From Datura wrightii (lineage: Eukaryota; Streptophyta; Magnoliopsida; Solanales; Solanaceae), in contig JASDFA010000003.1 in assembly GCA_035772735.1 (NCBI GenBank), forward strand, positions 159,576,001 through 159,640,000: 64,000 nt of DNA. Direction: 5' to 3'. Of the stretch, positions 47,249-59,900 are shown in pieces. The notes under the pieces were generated by a model. That model ran no database searches. It had not been told where the DNA came from and saw nothing but the letters and a program-made list of their open reading frames with translations. Position 1 is the first letter of the stretch; each line of letters starts with the position of its first letter. Position numbers and translations under genes: made by a program.

Positions 47249-47676
47249 TGTTGGAAATGAAACACTCACACAAACAACTATTATTAAAACTCAAAGAAAT
47301 ATTACAAGAGCACTCTCACTCAAAAAACAAAATACAATAACTCACTCTTTATAAGACTTTGCTTCTTCACTCACTTAGAAGCTCTTACTTCTTCTTGATG
47401 CCTAAACCAAAATGAGGAGGGGTATTTATACTACTTACAAACAATCATACACCACACAAATAAATTAATCCAAAATTATAATAACCATACACCTCATCCT
47501 TCTCCAACCTTCTAAAAATATCTTGAGTTTACCAAATGATTCACATGCACAATTACAACACCCTAGAAGATTCTAGGTAAAAGGCTTGTAATTTTGGACC
47601 TTGATTATGGACTTGGACTCCAACTTGATTGAGTTTGGGTTTGGGCTCCATAATGGATCAAGTTTATGATCCAACA
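47249..47676 (-). repeat. 3' LTR of the copia element
   Basis: 428 bp, bounded by TGTTGG and CCAACA. It adjoins a run of C (polypurine tract on the - strand). Confidence 0.93.
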
Positions 47677-50103
47677 CCCCCCCCCCCTTAAACTTGATCT
47701 TTTGAACCCTAATAAGTTCCTTAATCTTCTGAAGTCTTCGCTTGTCAATGGCTTCGTAAAAATATCAGCAACTTGATCTTGTGACTTCACATATTCAACT
47801 TGTACATCCTTTCTTGCAACACACTCCCTTATATAGTGATAGCGAATGTCGATATGCTTGCTTCGATCATGAAATACTGGAATCTTTGTTAAGGCAATGG
47901 CTGACTTGTTGTCGGCACAAGCCTTGGTCGGCTCTTCTTGCGTCAACCCTATCTCCTTCAATATATTCCTAAGCCAAATTGCATGACAAACGCATGAGGT
48001 AGCAGCAACATATTCCGCTTCACAAGTGGACAATGTGACAATCGGTTGTTTCTTTGACATCCATGTGGAAGCAGTATCTCCCATAAACAATACAAATCTA
48101 GTAGTGCTCCTTCGATTATCTATGTCTCTTCCCTAATCACTGTCATTATATCCAACAAGCTTATAATCATTAGAAACTGAATAGAACAAGCCAAAGTCAA
48201 TTGTACCTTTCAGATAGCGAAGAATTCTCTTAGCGGCTTTGAAATGGGTGGTTGTTGGAGAATCCATGTAGCGGCTAACCAATCCAACTGCGTGAAGAAT
48301 ATTAGGTCTCGTGCAAGTTAGATAGCGTAGACTTCCCACCAAACTTTTGAAGAATGTTGGATCTACACTTTCGCCTGCTTCATGTTTGGACATCTTGATT
48401 CCATACTCCATCGGCGTACTTATCGGCTTACAGTTCTCCATCTTGAACTTCTTCAAGATCTCCTTTGCATAGCTTTCTTGTGAAATGAAAATTCCATCCT
48501 TTTGTTGCTTAACTTCAATGCCAAGGTAGAACGCCATGAGGCCCATGTCTGTCATCTCGAATTCCTTCATCATCACTTCCTTGAATTCATTGAACATGCT
48601 TGGGTTGCTTCCGGTGAAGATCAAATCATCCACGTACAGGCACATGATCAAAATATCTCCATCTTTGATCTTGATATATAGAGCGTGCTCATAGGGACAT
48701 TTGTTGAAGCCATTCTCTCGGAAGTACTTGTCAATTCTGCTATTCCATGCCCTTGGTGCTTGTTTTAACCCGTAAAGAGTCTTCTTCAACTTCAACACCT
48801 TGTCTTCGTGTCCTTTGACTTCGTAGCCTGATGGTTGCTGAATGTAGACTTCCTCTTCAATAACTCCATTTAGAAAGGCAGACTTTACATCCATTTGCTG
48901 TATCTTCCACCTGTTTTGAGCTGCCAAAGAATTGATTAGTCTAATAGTCTCTAATCGAGCAACAGGGGCGAATACCTCATCATAGTCGATTCCAGCCTTT
49001 TGACTATAGCCTTTCGCAACAAGCCTCGCCTTGTGTTTTTCAATCTCTCCCTTGGCATTTCGATTTATTTTATACACCCATTTGACACCTATCGCCTTGT
49101 GTCCTTTGGGAAGTGAGGTGAGTTCCCATGTGTCATTCTTCTCGATGGCCCTAATTTCTTCATCCATCGCGTCTCTCCACTTTTTCTCTTGTGCAGCTTC
49201 TTGAAATATCACTGGTTCACAATCAACAAAGAGACAAAATAGTGTAAGGTTATCTTGTCGTTCAATTACCTCATAAAGATCTCTAAGGCTTCTTGTACGT
49301 TGCACAACTCTTTCACTTTGACTCCCACTCGATGATGAGTTTCCGTGAGTAATTGATGTTGGTGAAGCAGGTGGAGTTGCGAGCTCTTGTTGAGGTTCTC
49401 CTGGTCGCTCAGTCGGTGTCTGCTCATCTTCTTCAATTTGGGGAAAGAAATTGAAAGCATTTGTATGAGACCCAAAATCCCATTCTCCTTCTTCATCAAA
49501 TATCACGTCTCGGCTTATCACAACCTTCTTATTGTTCGGATTGTACAACTTGTAGCCTTTTGAACTTGAGTTGTAACCGATAAAGATGAAACTCTTGCTT
49601 TTATCATCAAGCTTGGTTCGTTGCTCATCCGGTACATGAACATGGGCTACACTTCCGAAGACTCTCAGATGGGAGATTCCGGGCTTTCTTCCACTCCATG
49701 CTTCTTGTGGTGTTTTTTCCCAAACACTTCTTGTTGGAGATCGATTCAACAAGTAGACCGCAAACGCCACTACTTCCGCTCATAACTCCTTAGGCAGTCT
49801 CTTGCTTTTGAGCATGCTTCGCACCATATTGAGGATTGTTTTGTTCTTCTTTTCTGCTACACCATTTTGTTGGGGGGATTTGGGAACTGTCAAGGGGCGA
49901 TGAATTCCATTTGATTCACAAAACTCCTGCAATTCCTTTGATGTGAATTCTCCTCCTCGGTCAGATCTCATGGCTTTGATCTTATGCCCACTCTCATTTT
50001 CCACAGCTGCTTTGAACTTCTGGAATACTCCAAAGACTTCTGATTTCTGTTTCAAGAAATATACCCAGGTTTTTCTTGAAAAATCATCAATGAAATATAC
50101 TCA
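47605..50103 (-). pseudogene. copia pol: integrase core, RT, RNase H (two nonsense codons)
   Basis: On the - strand the frame starts in the integrase core (FIDDFSRKTWVYF), with MRSDRGGEFTS (core Asp) and PQQNGVAEKKNKT (core Glu). Integrase C-terminus (LRVFGSVAHVHVP) is followed by an acidic linker, then RT with an intact YVDDLIFTG catalytic loop and QMDVKSAFLNG, then RNase H ending KHIDIRYHYIRE and VADIFTKPLT. Two stops interrupt an otherwise shift-free frame, TGA near 49776 and TAG near 48132, both where the family has Trp, consistent with G-to-A changes. The frame crosses the polypurine tract (Gly run) and ends in the LTR. Without gag it could only move with help. Confidence 0.92.
47677..47689 (-). 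other. polypurine tract
   Basis: A run of 11 C and 2 T on the + strand (AAGGGGGGGGGGG-like on the - strand) directly next to the 3' LTR. Confidence 0.85.
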
Positions 50104-50301
50104 GTCAGCGGCTCGGTCAACAGGCTTCACGGCTCGATCAATACGGCTCCAACTCAGCTGGACTCGGCTCACTTTCTCCAGCAAATTTCCGGTGGCGCGT
50201 GGTGGAGCGTCAGAACTCCGATGTGGGTGATTTCAGCGGCGTCGGGTTCCTCTCGTTGAGACCTTCGATTTGATATGCAATAGTATATACTTTCCAACCT
50301 C
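50104..50301 (-). other. copia leader, fused to integrase by a deletion
   Basis: Non-coding leader between the primer-binding site and the first integrase codon. It is GC-richer than its surroundings (50100-50260). In related elements about 1.5 kb of gag and protease would lie here. Confidence 0.7.
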
Positions 50302-50313
50302 GCTCTGATACCA
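50302..50313 (-). other. primer-binding site, initiator-Met tRNA type
   Basis: The - strand reads TGGTATCAGAGC exactly, 3 bp from the 5' LTR. Confidence 0.92.
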
Positions 50314-50316
50314 CTT

Positions 50317-50744
50317 TGTTGAAAATGAAACACTCACATAAACAACTATTATTAAAACTCAAAGAAATATTACAAGAGCACTCTCACTCAAAAAATAAAA
50401 TACAACAACTCACTCTTTATAAGACTTTGCTTCTTCACTCACTTAGAAACTCTTACTTCTTCTTGATGCCTAAACCAAAATGAGGAGGGATGTTTATACT
50501 ACTTACAAACAATCATACACCACACAAATAAATTAATCCAAAATTATAATAACCATACACCTCATCCTTCTCCAATCTTCAAAAAATATCTTAAGTTTAC
50601 CAAATAATTCACGTGCACAATTACAACACCCTAAAAGATTCTAGATAAAAGACTTATAATTTTGGACCTTGATTATGAACTTGGACTCCAACTTGATTGG
50701 ATTTGGGTTTGGGCTCCATAATGGATCAAGTTTATGATCCAACA
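50317..50744 (-). repeat. 5' LTR of the copia element
   Basis: 428 bp, collinear with 47249-47676 without indels that I can see. Confidence 0.93.
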
Positions 50745-50749
50745 TCCTA

Positions 50750-53700
50750 TACCAAAATGAACTGAGGCGGACAGAGAAGAGGGAAATAAAAATCATGGGA
50801 GAAGAAAGGGAGATTGCATCACAGTTTTCATTTACATGAAGAATAGTTCTAAATCATATCCATAAACAAGTTATAATACATGTTCTTAGGAAATTTATTT
50901 AAACACACAAACATGAGTAGCGACTTCGAACAAAAATCAGTTAGAATATTCAGAAGGTTCATTAACCATAGCATCTAACACAAAACCAACATATTATAAA
51001 GCACTGACTCAAATATATATTTTTAAAATTGGAGAAAAAGAAAACAAAATAATAATAATTATAATAATAATAATAACAGTAATAAATAAAATGCAAATAT
51101 GAAATCACTGATCTTGCCTAGTGCAGCGAAACTGGTGTTTTGAGTTGCGGCGCTTGGTGAGTATGCTATTAAGGTTGTTGTTTGCTGTGGGGCTGCCGGG
51201 TCATTGTTGTTTGCTGAGAATGAAAGTTTTTTTTTTTTTTTTTTTTTTCTGAGAATGAAAGTAAGGAGGAGGGATTATGGGTTGGGCTGGTTAGTGAAAA
51301 GTAAGGATTTGGGCTGCTCCGAATTTGTGCAATAGGACTGCGAATTTTGTGTTGTTGTTGGCCTCCTATGGTCTGAAAATATGGGTAGAATGGGGCTGAT
51401 ATATATGACTTAAAATACAGCTTACTTGGATTAAAAGTGGCCCAAAAATACTTTCTATTGTAGATAAATCAAATATCAAATGTAATCATTTTAAGTTAAG
51501 ATTGCGACGAATTATTTATCAATTAATAAATTAAACTTCTCAAAATAGATATTTATTAGTAAATATAGATTAATTAAAATGTTTAAGGCATAAATGAACT
51601 CGTGTTAAAAAATAAATAAATTAGATACATACTTATTTGGAACCCATTTTTTAGCATTAATTACTTTAGACTTAAAGATGTGTGCTAAAATAATATATGA
51701 TTTATATTTATAAATACATATATAATATATATAAATAATATATATTAGAATATTTTATCAAAGGATATGGCAAAATAAGTCCGAAGATAATTCAACAAAA
51801 TCTTTTAACTGGCAAAAAAAAAAATATTTCACTTGTTTAAAAATCGAGAAGCTTGAGTAATTAATCGACAGGTGGAAGGCCAAAATTGAGTGTCAACACT
51901 CCCTTGCAACTGTAATGCTCTGATCTAGTTCAACCCTTCACGAACGCGATGAACTAATCTTGATCATAAAGAGATAGCATGACAAGATCTAGAAATCCTC
52001 TTATGGGATCGCGAATGACCATACTCAATCATAATGCTTAGGAAAAATAATCTCCATAATTGAGACACCCTCCACGTGGGCGCTAAGAAAAAAAATCTGC
52101 ATGCACCAATAACCAAATATTCGGTAAAACCCCAAGTCTGTTTAAACACTCGAAACTCATTCGAGACCTGCCGGATGCAAATCAAACATGCAAACCATGT
52201 TTCATACTTGTTAGAAATATCAAATTACCGATCTGATATTGTCTTGATAAAATATACACCGTGATCAACCCAAATTCGTCAATTCAACTAGTAACTGAAT
52301 TATGAACTCATTAACCCTGGTCAAACTTTCATTTTAAAGTTTTGAAAATAATTTTTTTTTTCTGAAATGCACCCAATGTCCTTGGAAACCTCGCCATCAA
52401 TCCCCCTAAGTCAGAAATAGCATAATAAGGCCGCAGAAAAGGCCAAAGTGGAAAAAGGGCTTCAAAAACACAAATAGACCATGCGGATTACGTATAATTA
52501 TGGCTAAACACATATATATCCCCTTAAATTTATCTTTATTTTTTTTTATTTTGGCAACTCCATCTCAACCTTGTTCCATTTTAACCCTCCAACTCTATAT
52601 TTTGTGTTCCATTTCGACGCGAAATACTAATTTTATATTTTTATTATTTTTATTTATACTCTTCAACTGTGATTTTACAATTTAAAAATTGGCGTTCATC
52701 CATTAATTTTTGTAAAAAAAAGAAAAAGGATCGACAGACATCCATTGATTTTTTTAAAAAAATAATATATTCTTTTTATAGTTTCTGCGCAATTTTTCGG
52801 GAAAAATAATTGACGAAAGTACATTAATTTTCTTAAAGTCTGTCACTTAATCTTTTTTATAAATTCATTGACAATCTGACTAAGTCAATTGGTTTTTAGT
52901 AATTTTTAATTGTGTTATTAGCATTGAATCGGTTTTTTTTTACCCGTATTGAAGATGGATTCTTTCTATCCGTTTTGGAGTGAGTTAAAAATTAGAAAGC
53001 GAGGTATTTGGGTTAAACTCAGATGACTTGAATATAAAAAAATAAATATATGGCATTATTTAATTGAATATTTCATACCTTTTTAAAAATACTTATCAAC
53101 ACGAATTGAATAGTTTACATCGAATAATATTTTTTGTGTTTAATGAAACATGAAAATAGAGTTGAAGAATTAAAATGAAATAAGCCTGAGATGAAGTGCC
53201 AAAATAATAAATAAACATAAATTTAAGAAATTGTGTATATATTTAACCTATAATTATTGTATTACTATAATTTTTGAAAAAGTCGCATTATCTTTGAAAA
53301 CGGAATAAAGACTACTACTTAAGTGGGTTATTAGCACAAAATATTTTGCATATGAAACCATTATAAATTTAATCTGGTATCTCTACGAATAAAAAAGCAA
53401 ACGAATAATGTATTTGTTTTCGTGTTTTGATGATGGAAAAATTAATGTTCATTTACTTGTGATTCTAAAATTAAGAATAGCGTATTTGTAAACTTCAATA
53501 TTTATTTAAATGAATATAATTTATTAGGTGTAAACGTGTCTTCATCATCAATTTGATTACGTAATTTTTCATTGTGAAAGTCAAATTTATAACTAACTAA
53601 AGCCTAATTACACACGCAAAGTGAACTAACAGTAACCTTTGATTCCCATGAATAACATGTGATATAGATATGTGGTGGATACTGGGTCATTCATAGCATT

Positions 53701-53811
53701 ACTATACCTTCCCTATTCATTGCGGGTTGGTTATTTGTCAGCACCGGTTTAGCTTATGATGTGTTTGGAAGCCCTATGTTTCTGCTAGCTAGCTTCTTAC
53801 AGCTAATTAAA
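50750..53811. other. intergenic DNA with LTR-like remnant
   Basis: No genes. At 51214-51261 a 22-base T run is bracketed by copies of CTGAGAATGAAAG. At about 51870-52330 a tract with ACGAACGCGATGAAC and GGGATCGCGAATGACC looks like part of a degenerate gypsy LTR (low confidence). The rest is very AT-rich up to the MLP copy 2 promoter. Confidence 0.45.
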
Positions 53812-53823
53812 CTCTATATAAGG
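53812..53823 (+). promoter_or_regulatory. TATA box of MLP copy 2
   Basis: TCTATATAAGGG lies 68 bp before the ATG at 53891. The sequence between it and the ATG is similar to that ahead of copies 1 and 3. Confidence 0.6.
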
Positions 53824-53890
53824 GCTACAGATTTTAAACGTTTTCTCACAACTTTCTTTTTACAACTTAATGCTACTCTGAGAAGAAATA

Positions 53891-54930
53891 ATGGGTGTGA
53901 AAGGCAAGTTGATTGCTTCAATGGAGGTGAAGTGTGGAGGAGACTTATTTCATGATACTTTGCATACAAATACTCATCATGTACCCAATATAAGCCCTAA
54001 TGTCAACCATTTTAAAATTCATGAAGGTGAAACTCTAAAAGTTGGTTCAATTGTTAGCTGGAAATATATCGAGGGTAATACAGATTTCTCCTCTCTCAAT
54101 ATAATTTGCTTGCATCACCTTTTTATAATTAGGTATATTTCGTATTACAAAATCATCTTTTAAGAAAATTATTTTTATGAAAAAAAATAAGTTAATAGTG
54201 TTTGGTTACCATAGATATATTACAAGTAAAACATTTTGCATCAAAGAAGAAAAAATAAATTCTTTCACCTAGAGTGTTACCGACATTTTCTTAATTAAAA
54301 CTATTTTAGCATTTGACTTTATTTTATTCATTCCGACTAACCCAAATTTTCATAAAATTAAATCACTCATTATACTAGTATTTAATATATACTTTTTCTA
54401 AATATTTCATAGAAAGAACTTTTTTCATGAAAAATTACTTCTAACCAACATAAGGTTATCAAGTTTACATTTTAAAGGAAATTTCATTCTGGACATAAAG
54501 TAGCTCAATCTAATCTACGTGAGAATCAAATAGTTTTTAGGAAAATTTAAAAAATGAAAAATGAGGAAAAACAAAACAAATAAGATGAAGATATTATTTT
54601 GTGAATATTTAGATCTTTTATGAGGATTTGATCATGTGAATCACGAGTAACAACTTTTGTATTTTTTATTTTAACTATTGTAGATGGAAAAGAAATGAAG
54701 TGATTGAAGCCTTTGATCCTCAGAAGAAATCAGTCACTTGGAAAGTGATTGAAGGAGATTTGTTAAAGTTATACGATTCCTTCACTATTATCTCATCATG
54801 TGAACATCAATGGACTACATTTGCACTTATGTACGAGAAGAAAACTGAAGATATCCCAGATCCCCTTGCTTTCTTGGGTTTTTTCCTGAATTTTATCAAA
54901 GATATGGAAGGTCACCTTCTCAAGAACTAG
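53891..54930 (+). pseudogene. MLP-like (Bet v 1/PR-10 superfamily) copy 2, two exons, exon 2 border damaged
   Basis: Exon 1 (53891-54074) is intact and starts [17 protein letters not shown], the family N-terminus, with HEGETLKVGSIVSWKYIEG before donor GTAATA. The intron is about 609 bp. The usual acceptor TTGTAG ends at 54683, but exon 2 from there reads D-G-K-E-M-K then TGA. Comparison with copy 1 shows a 10-bp deletion just inside exon 2. After it the frame is open to TAG at 54930: EVIEAFDPQKKSVTWKVIEGDLL...YEKKTEDIPDP...DMEGHLLKN, normal C-terminus. An AG at 54699-54700 would restore frame, giving about 137 residues and lacking roughly eight residues of the loop. Family role: small cytosolic ligand-binding defence proteins. 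It may be a pseudogene or a shortened gene. Confidence 0.8.
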
Positions 54931-55349
54931 AAAAATATATGATGTTCAATATTTCTATATATATATATATATACATATAACACGTGTCTGTGTGCACAAG
55001 TGCGAAGATAAATAATTGATAATATTGACTAGTTATAGCTAGCATGTATAATAAATAATGTTATGTTTTAAGGAATATCAATATTATGTATGCCAAGCTG
55101 ATAGGCTCTAAGTAATGTTATGTTTGATATGTATGCCAGCCTCATTCTAAAGATGTATTTCCAATAGGCAATATATGTAAACTAATAATTCTGCAAGTTA
55201 GAAATTTTACTACTAACAACTGCAACATATATTTATTAATATGCCAACTAACTTCTCACAGCTAATTTATTATATAAAGACTGCAAGTTTTAGATAATCT
55301 TTTCCTACTTTCTTTGTACAACTTATTGCTATTATTAGAAGAAGAAAGA

Positions 55350-55532
55350 ATGGGTGTCAAAAGAAAATAAATTTCTCTAATGAAGGTGAAGTGTAAGGCA
55401 CACTTGTTTCAAATAATTTTTACATAAAAACTCATCATATATTCATTATAAGTCCTAATATCAACTAATTTAAAATTCATGAAGATAAAACTTTAATGAT
55501 TGGTTTGGTTGTTAGCTAAAAATATATAAAGG
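55350..55532 (+). pseudogene. MLP-like copy 3, exon 1 only
   Basis: ATGGGTGTCAAAAG at 55350 aligns with copy 2 exon 1, but a stop (TAA) comes at codon 7 and several indels follow. A TATA motif (TTATATAAAG, about 55269-55280) and leader are conserved. The intron beginning also matches copy 2 (to about 55870), after which homology ends; no exon 2 is seen. Hence a partial tandem duplication of the 5' half of copy 2 (or a shared ancestor), about 1.46 kb downstream. Confidence 0.8.
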
Positions 55533-55880
55533 GTGATAGAAAATTTTCCTCTCTCAATATGATTTGATTGCATCAACTTTTCATATTTAGGTGTATTCCA
55601 TATTATAAAAGTCATTCTTTAAAAAAATAATTTTCGTGAAAAGTTTAGTTGATAGTGTTTCGTTTCCATAAATATGTTACAAGTAAAACATTTTGCATCA
55701 TAAATGAAAAAATAACTTCTTTCACTCGTGGGTGAAATTATCATTTTCTTAATTAAAACTATTTTAACTTTTGACTTTATTTTATCCTTTGCAACTAACA
55801 CTGAAATATTATTAATCTTTAGCACCCAAAATTTTCATAAATTATATCACTCATTATACTACTCTTTAATATATAACTAG

Positions 55881-56916
55881 TATTAGTATTCGCGTGATAC
55901 ACAGATAATTCTTAAAAAATAAATTATTAAAAAATATAGTAAAAAATAGTGTAGATTTGCAAAATTACCAAATGAATAAATGAGAAATATTCGTTAGCTT
56001 GCTAAAACATATCAATATCGCAAATTTATTAATTACCAAATAGGTCATTCTCGTCAACATCAAGTTGGTCAATCAACCACTCATAAAGCCGTAGATTGAA
56101 GATATGCATATCGAATTATGGATCATTTCTTTCATTCACAATTATTTTATTAGTAAACGCCAGCCTCAACTATGTTTATTGGTCTTATATTTGACGTTAT
56201 TTGGACCAATAACAAAAAATTTCATGGTATACAATTTCAACTCATTTATTTTTGCTTTGAACATACGAATCACATATCTAACCATAATTGCATCTATACG
56301 ATCTTCCTATAAAAGATTCAATATCTATATAATACCCATAAGAGGGTAGTCAACATATGTATTTTAATTTTAATAAGATGATACAAATGTCTTTTCATCC
56401 CGCAGTAATATCTTTATTGAAACGAAATTATTTGTCTTTTCGCAATGGGTAATCGGTCATTCATAATCTCACGATATGAGCTTTCAAACAACATTGCATC
56501 TTTATTTCGGACATCTGACTGATAATGTCAATTTTAGTAGATATTGAAAGAATTCACCTAAATATATAAAATATTTCGTAGGAATTTTTCCTATCAGAAT
56601 GAGTATAATTATACCGCGATTTTTCCCATATATATGTCATAATTGCAAATCAAATAATGATGTGTTTTTACGTCTCTAATTATAGAAAATATTCTAATCT
56701 ATATGATAAGCAATTTAAATATATCATGCTATAATTAGTGACTTTGCAATAAATTTTCACACTTTTTTTCTTATATAATAATACCAATTAAATGATTATA
56801 ATTAGTAAAAGCAAGTATTACGTCCTTAAATTATGTGTTGCTGATGTATAAGTACCAATATTCTATATATATAGAGTATCTTATTTAAATTTAATATACC
56901 ACTCCATAATTATTAT
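55881..56916. other. AT-rich intergenic DNA
   Basis: No coding region or repeat recognised. The only longer open frame (56104-56349) has no protein-like features. Confidence 0.5.
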
Positions 56917-59900
56917 CGTTACATTCCGTAAATGTTAACGATTAGTAAGCATGATGTGTGTAAAAAAAACCTCGAAAGCGGGGTCGGACGGGACCAGTGC
57001 GATGCGCTAGCTAGTAGCGCACTGGCCAGCGCGGCGAGCCAGGCCTGCTGGCGCCTTGGGGGGGGGGGCGACGTGACACTGGGTTGCGCGATGGCTAGTG
57101 CGAGGCACCCCCAGTCCACCACCTAGGAAAGTATATATAGCCCCTTATTTTAATTTCCCCCCATTTTGTTATGAAACCCCTTAGCCAGAAGTGAAAAGGG
57201 ATGCAAATCTCTTTGGTTTTTCCTCCAATTACATTTCCAAATGCCATCCAAATTCAAATTAACTTCAGATATCGAGTTCCAAGCCTGCAGGGAGCATCCC
57301 TGCGGATTCATTTTCTCAAAATACGCTCGGCAAATTGGAACTCCGCCAAGTAGAAGTTATCAGAATTGCTCCCAATTGATTCCTAAACAGTCAGAGGCAT
57401 TGAGTAAGAATTTCTCCCTTCTGAACTCTCAGAAAATTATAGATTTTAGGTTGTATTTTGTGAAGTTGAATTATAGTTATTATTAATGCCGAAATTTATT
57501 GTTTTTGCCAAATATGGTATTGAAATTAGTCCCATTCTGTTAGTACTACGATTACAGCTAACTGCCGATTGCAGGTTTGACCTCGCCAGTTAAGTCAGAA
57601 TCAGCATTTGAGGTATGTAAGGCTTATCCATCGATAAGTTATTCTCATCGTATAGTGATATGACTTATGTTCTTGAATGGAAATAATGGTCCCATATGTT
57701 GCAAGTAATTGCTATCAGTAGATTGTGGTTAGATATGTTGTGGTCAGCTGTTGTTTGTAGACTATGAATATATATGTTGTGTTTAGCTACAAAAAAACGT
57801 ATATAGATTATACCGCAGTATCCCTTGTCGGGAAAGAACATGTTAAGTATGATACGTGCTAGAAGTGTCATAGAAACTCTTCTATTCTCCAGTTCATTGT
57901 ATTAGTAGAATTGTATGTTTTATTGTTAGGCCTAGACCTTAGAAGCTTGTGGACAACTATTAGGCCTGAGTTAGTAAGTCGAATAGCATAGGCGTAGCTA
58001 GGCAATATAGCTACTAGTCGGGCGCTTGTTTTGTCAGTAAAGCACACCCAGAAATCATTGGCGTACCCTCACGCCCCAAGACCAAAAATTTAGATAGGAT
58101 GGTCATACTTTAGAGTCAGCAACACTAGGGTTGTCTAGTGAACTGAGTGGTAGCCTGCCATCTAGTTAGCTACTACCAGTGATTGTCAGTTCCAGTTGAC
58201 TTAGTATTTGTCATACAGGTTGCCTAGGAAGCCAGTCCAATCGTTCTGGAAGGGGACCTTATTAGTAGTTAGAGGCAGGGCCAACGCCCCAGCCTGTTCC
58301 TATAAGAAATTCAGGTACAGATTGTCGTGAGTGACTAAGTCTATATAAACATATCTATAGGGTTATGAATCGCCCAGAAAGGTCATATAAGATTTGAGCA
58401 GACCAAGTTAAGGTCTAAAGGACTAGGACCATATTACCACAGTATTACCCTTAGGCTAAGGATGTCAGTAAGCTGCCTGTGGAGGATTAGGGGGTGATTG
58501 CTCAAAAGCATATTCGGTCAGTAGCAGCCCTAAACAGTTGTTCTAAGCACACACTAGGTAAGTGGTCATCTGCGACCCTACAGTTTCTTGTGAGTTACAG
58601 TTGCCCGAGCAGGAGATTCTGAGTACTGTTAGGCCACTCCACATCTCGTCCTATCCGGTCTAGACCGTTAGAGATTATAATCACTATCAGGATCTTTTGA
58701 TCAGATACAGGTGCACAGGGTGTGCCTGCTAGAAGCCATACAAATTATTCTAGGGGAGAGCACGGTTGCGTTAGGCCCTGAAGGCCATATATGCTTTTTG
58801 AGTGGCTAGATTGAGACCTCAGTATAGAACCTCGGGTGGGGTTGCCCTCACTTAGGAGCCTTCCGTGACCACCCTAGAGTTACTAGCTGTGTCGTCACTC
58901 GCCAGGGGCTATATGACGTTGCTCCAAGGAGTGATATGCCGTCCCAAGGGACAATGATGTGGCCCAATGGCCTTATATAGTTCAATCCATGGCTGGACTA
59001 CCAGTTCTATGTCGTATCAGCATCACACCCCTGTTAAGCATGGTACCCAGGGTGTAGTTATCAAGAGTCTACCAGACTCAGACATAGCTACAGCTCAGGA
59101 GCCGAGTGGGCTCAGTTGCAGATTCAAAGGACTGGTAGGTTGGCTATAGCGCCGGTAGAGTCATAGAAACCTAGTTAGTGGTATATAGATTGAAGTGTGC
59201 TCGTTATGACTTATGGGGGCTCGGGTGGGTTATTTTGTGTTGATTGTACCTTCCAGACTTATAGGGGTCAGGTTAGGTTCTTGTTTTTATTCTTTTTTGC
59301 TAGATATAGCTTACAGGTATATGATTGTACAATCTTAGGTCATATACATTAGTATTTTACTAGATGCAAGTTATGAATAAGCAAACTTCCAAGTTAATTT
59401 CGGCCCTTTCCTTCTACTTACTTTCAATCTTTAACAGCTTTCATACAACTTATTTACTTCTTTATATATTTGGTATATATTGTACTGATGCCCATCTCTG
59501 GGCGCTGCATTACTTGCCTGCAGGTTTAGACAGACAGGTCGTGAGGTCTCTAGGGAGCCATTCAGAGTCAATACATTGATCAGCTCCTTTCATGCGGAGT
59601 TTCCAAGTTATAGAAGATTAACATCTTTTATTTGAATAGTATTTGGGTAGGCTGAGGCCCTGTCCCGACTACTAATTATATTCTTAGAGGCTTGCAGATT
59701 ACAATTGTCAGTTAGTGGGTTGTTGTTGGCTATGTGGGGCCTAGTATAGCTGCTTACTTTTCTTTCCATTATAAGTAGATAACATCGTGGTCTTGTCGGA
59801 CCATATAGGATCCCCCTAGGTTAGCTGTTCTCTTTTATAAGTGTTGCGTGGCCTTGTCGACCCGAGGCTGTATTTACAACTGAGATATAGCAGTTTGTTT

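Larger units (their letters stand above)
47249..50744 (-). mobile_element. Ty1/copia element with both LTRs, internally deleted
   Basis: A 3496-bp element with 428-bp LTRs (47249-47676 and 50317-50744), TGTTG...CAACA ends and a perfect 5-bp target duplication tccta (47244-47248 and 50745-50749). Primer-binding site (50302-50313) and polypurine tract (47677-47689) are in place for - strand orientation. The internal region holds only integrase core, RT and RNase H. Gag, protease and the integrase N-terminus are absent, the leader joining pol near 50100. By eye the LTRs differ at roughly 19 of 428 positions, nearly all transitions, making it one of the younger insertions here. Confidence 0.93.

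Noticed and set aside
56919..57126. Open frames on both strands in a GC-rich patch
   Set aside because: Located at the start of LTR 1; composition and position match non-coding LTR sequence.
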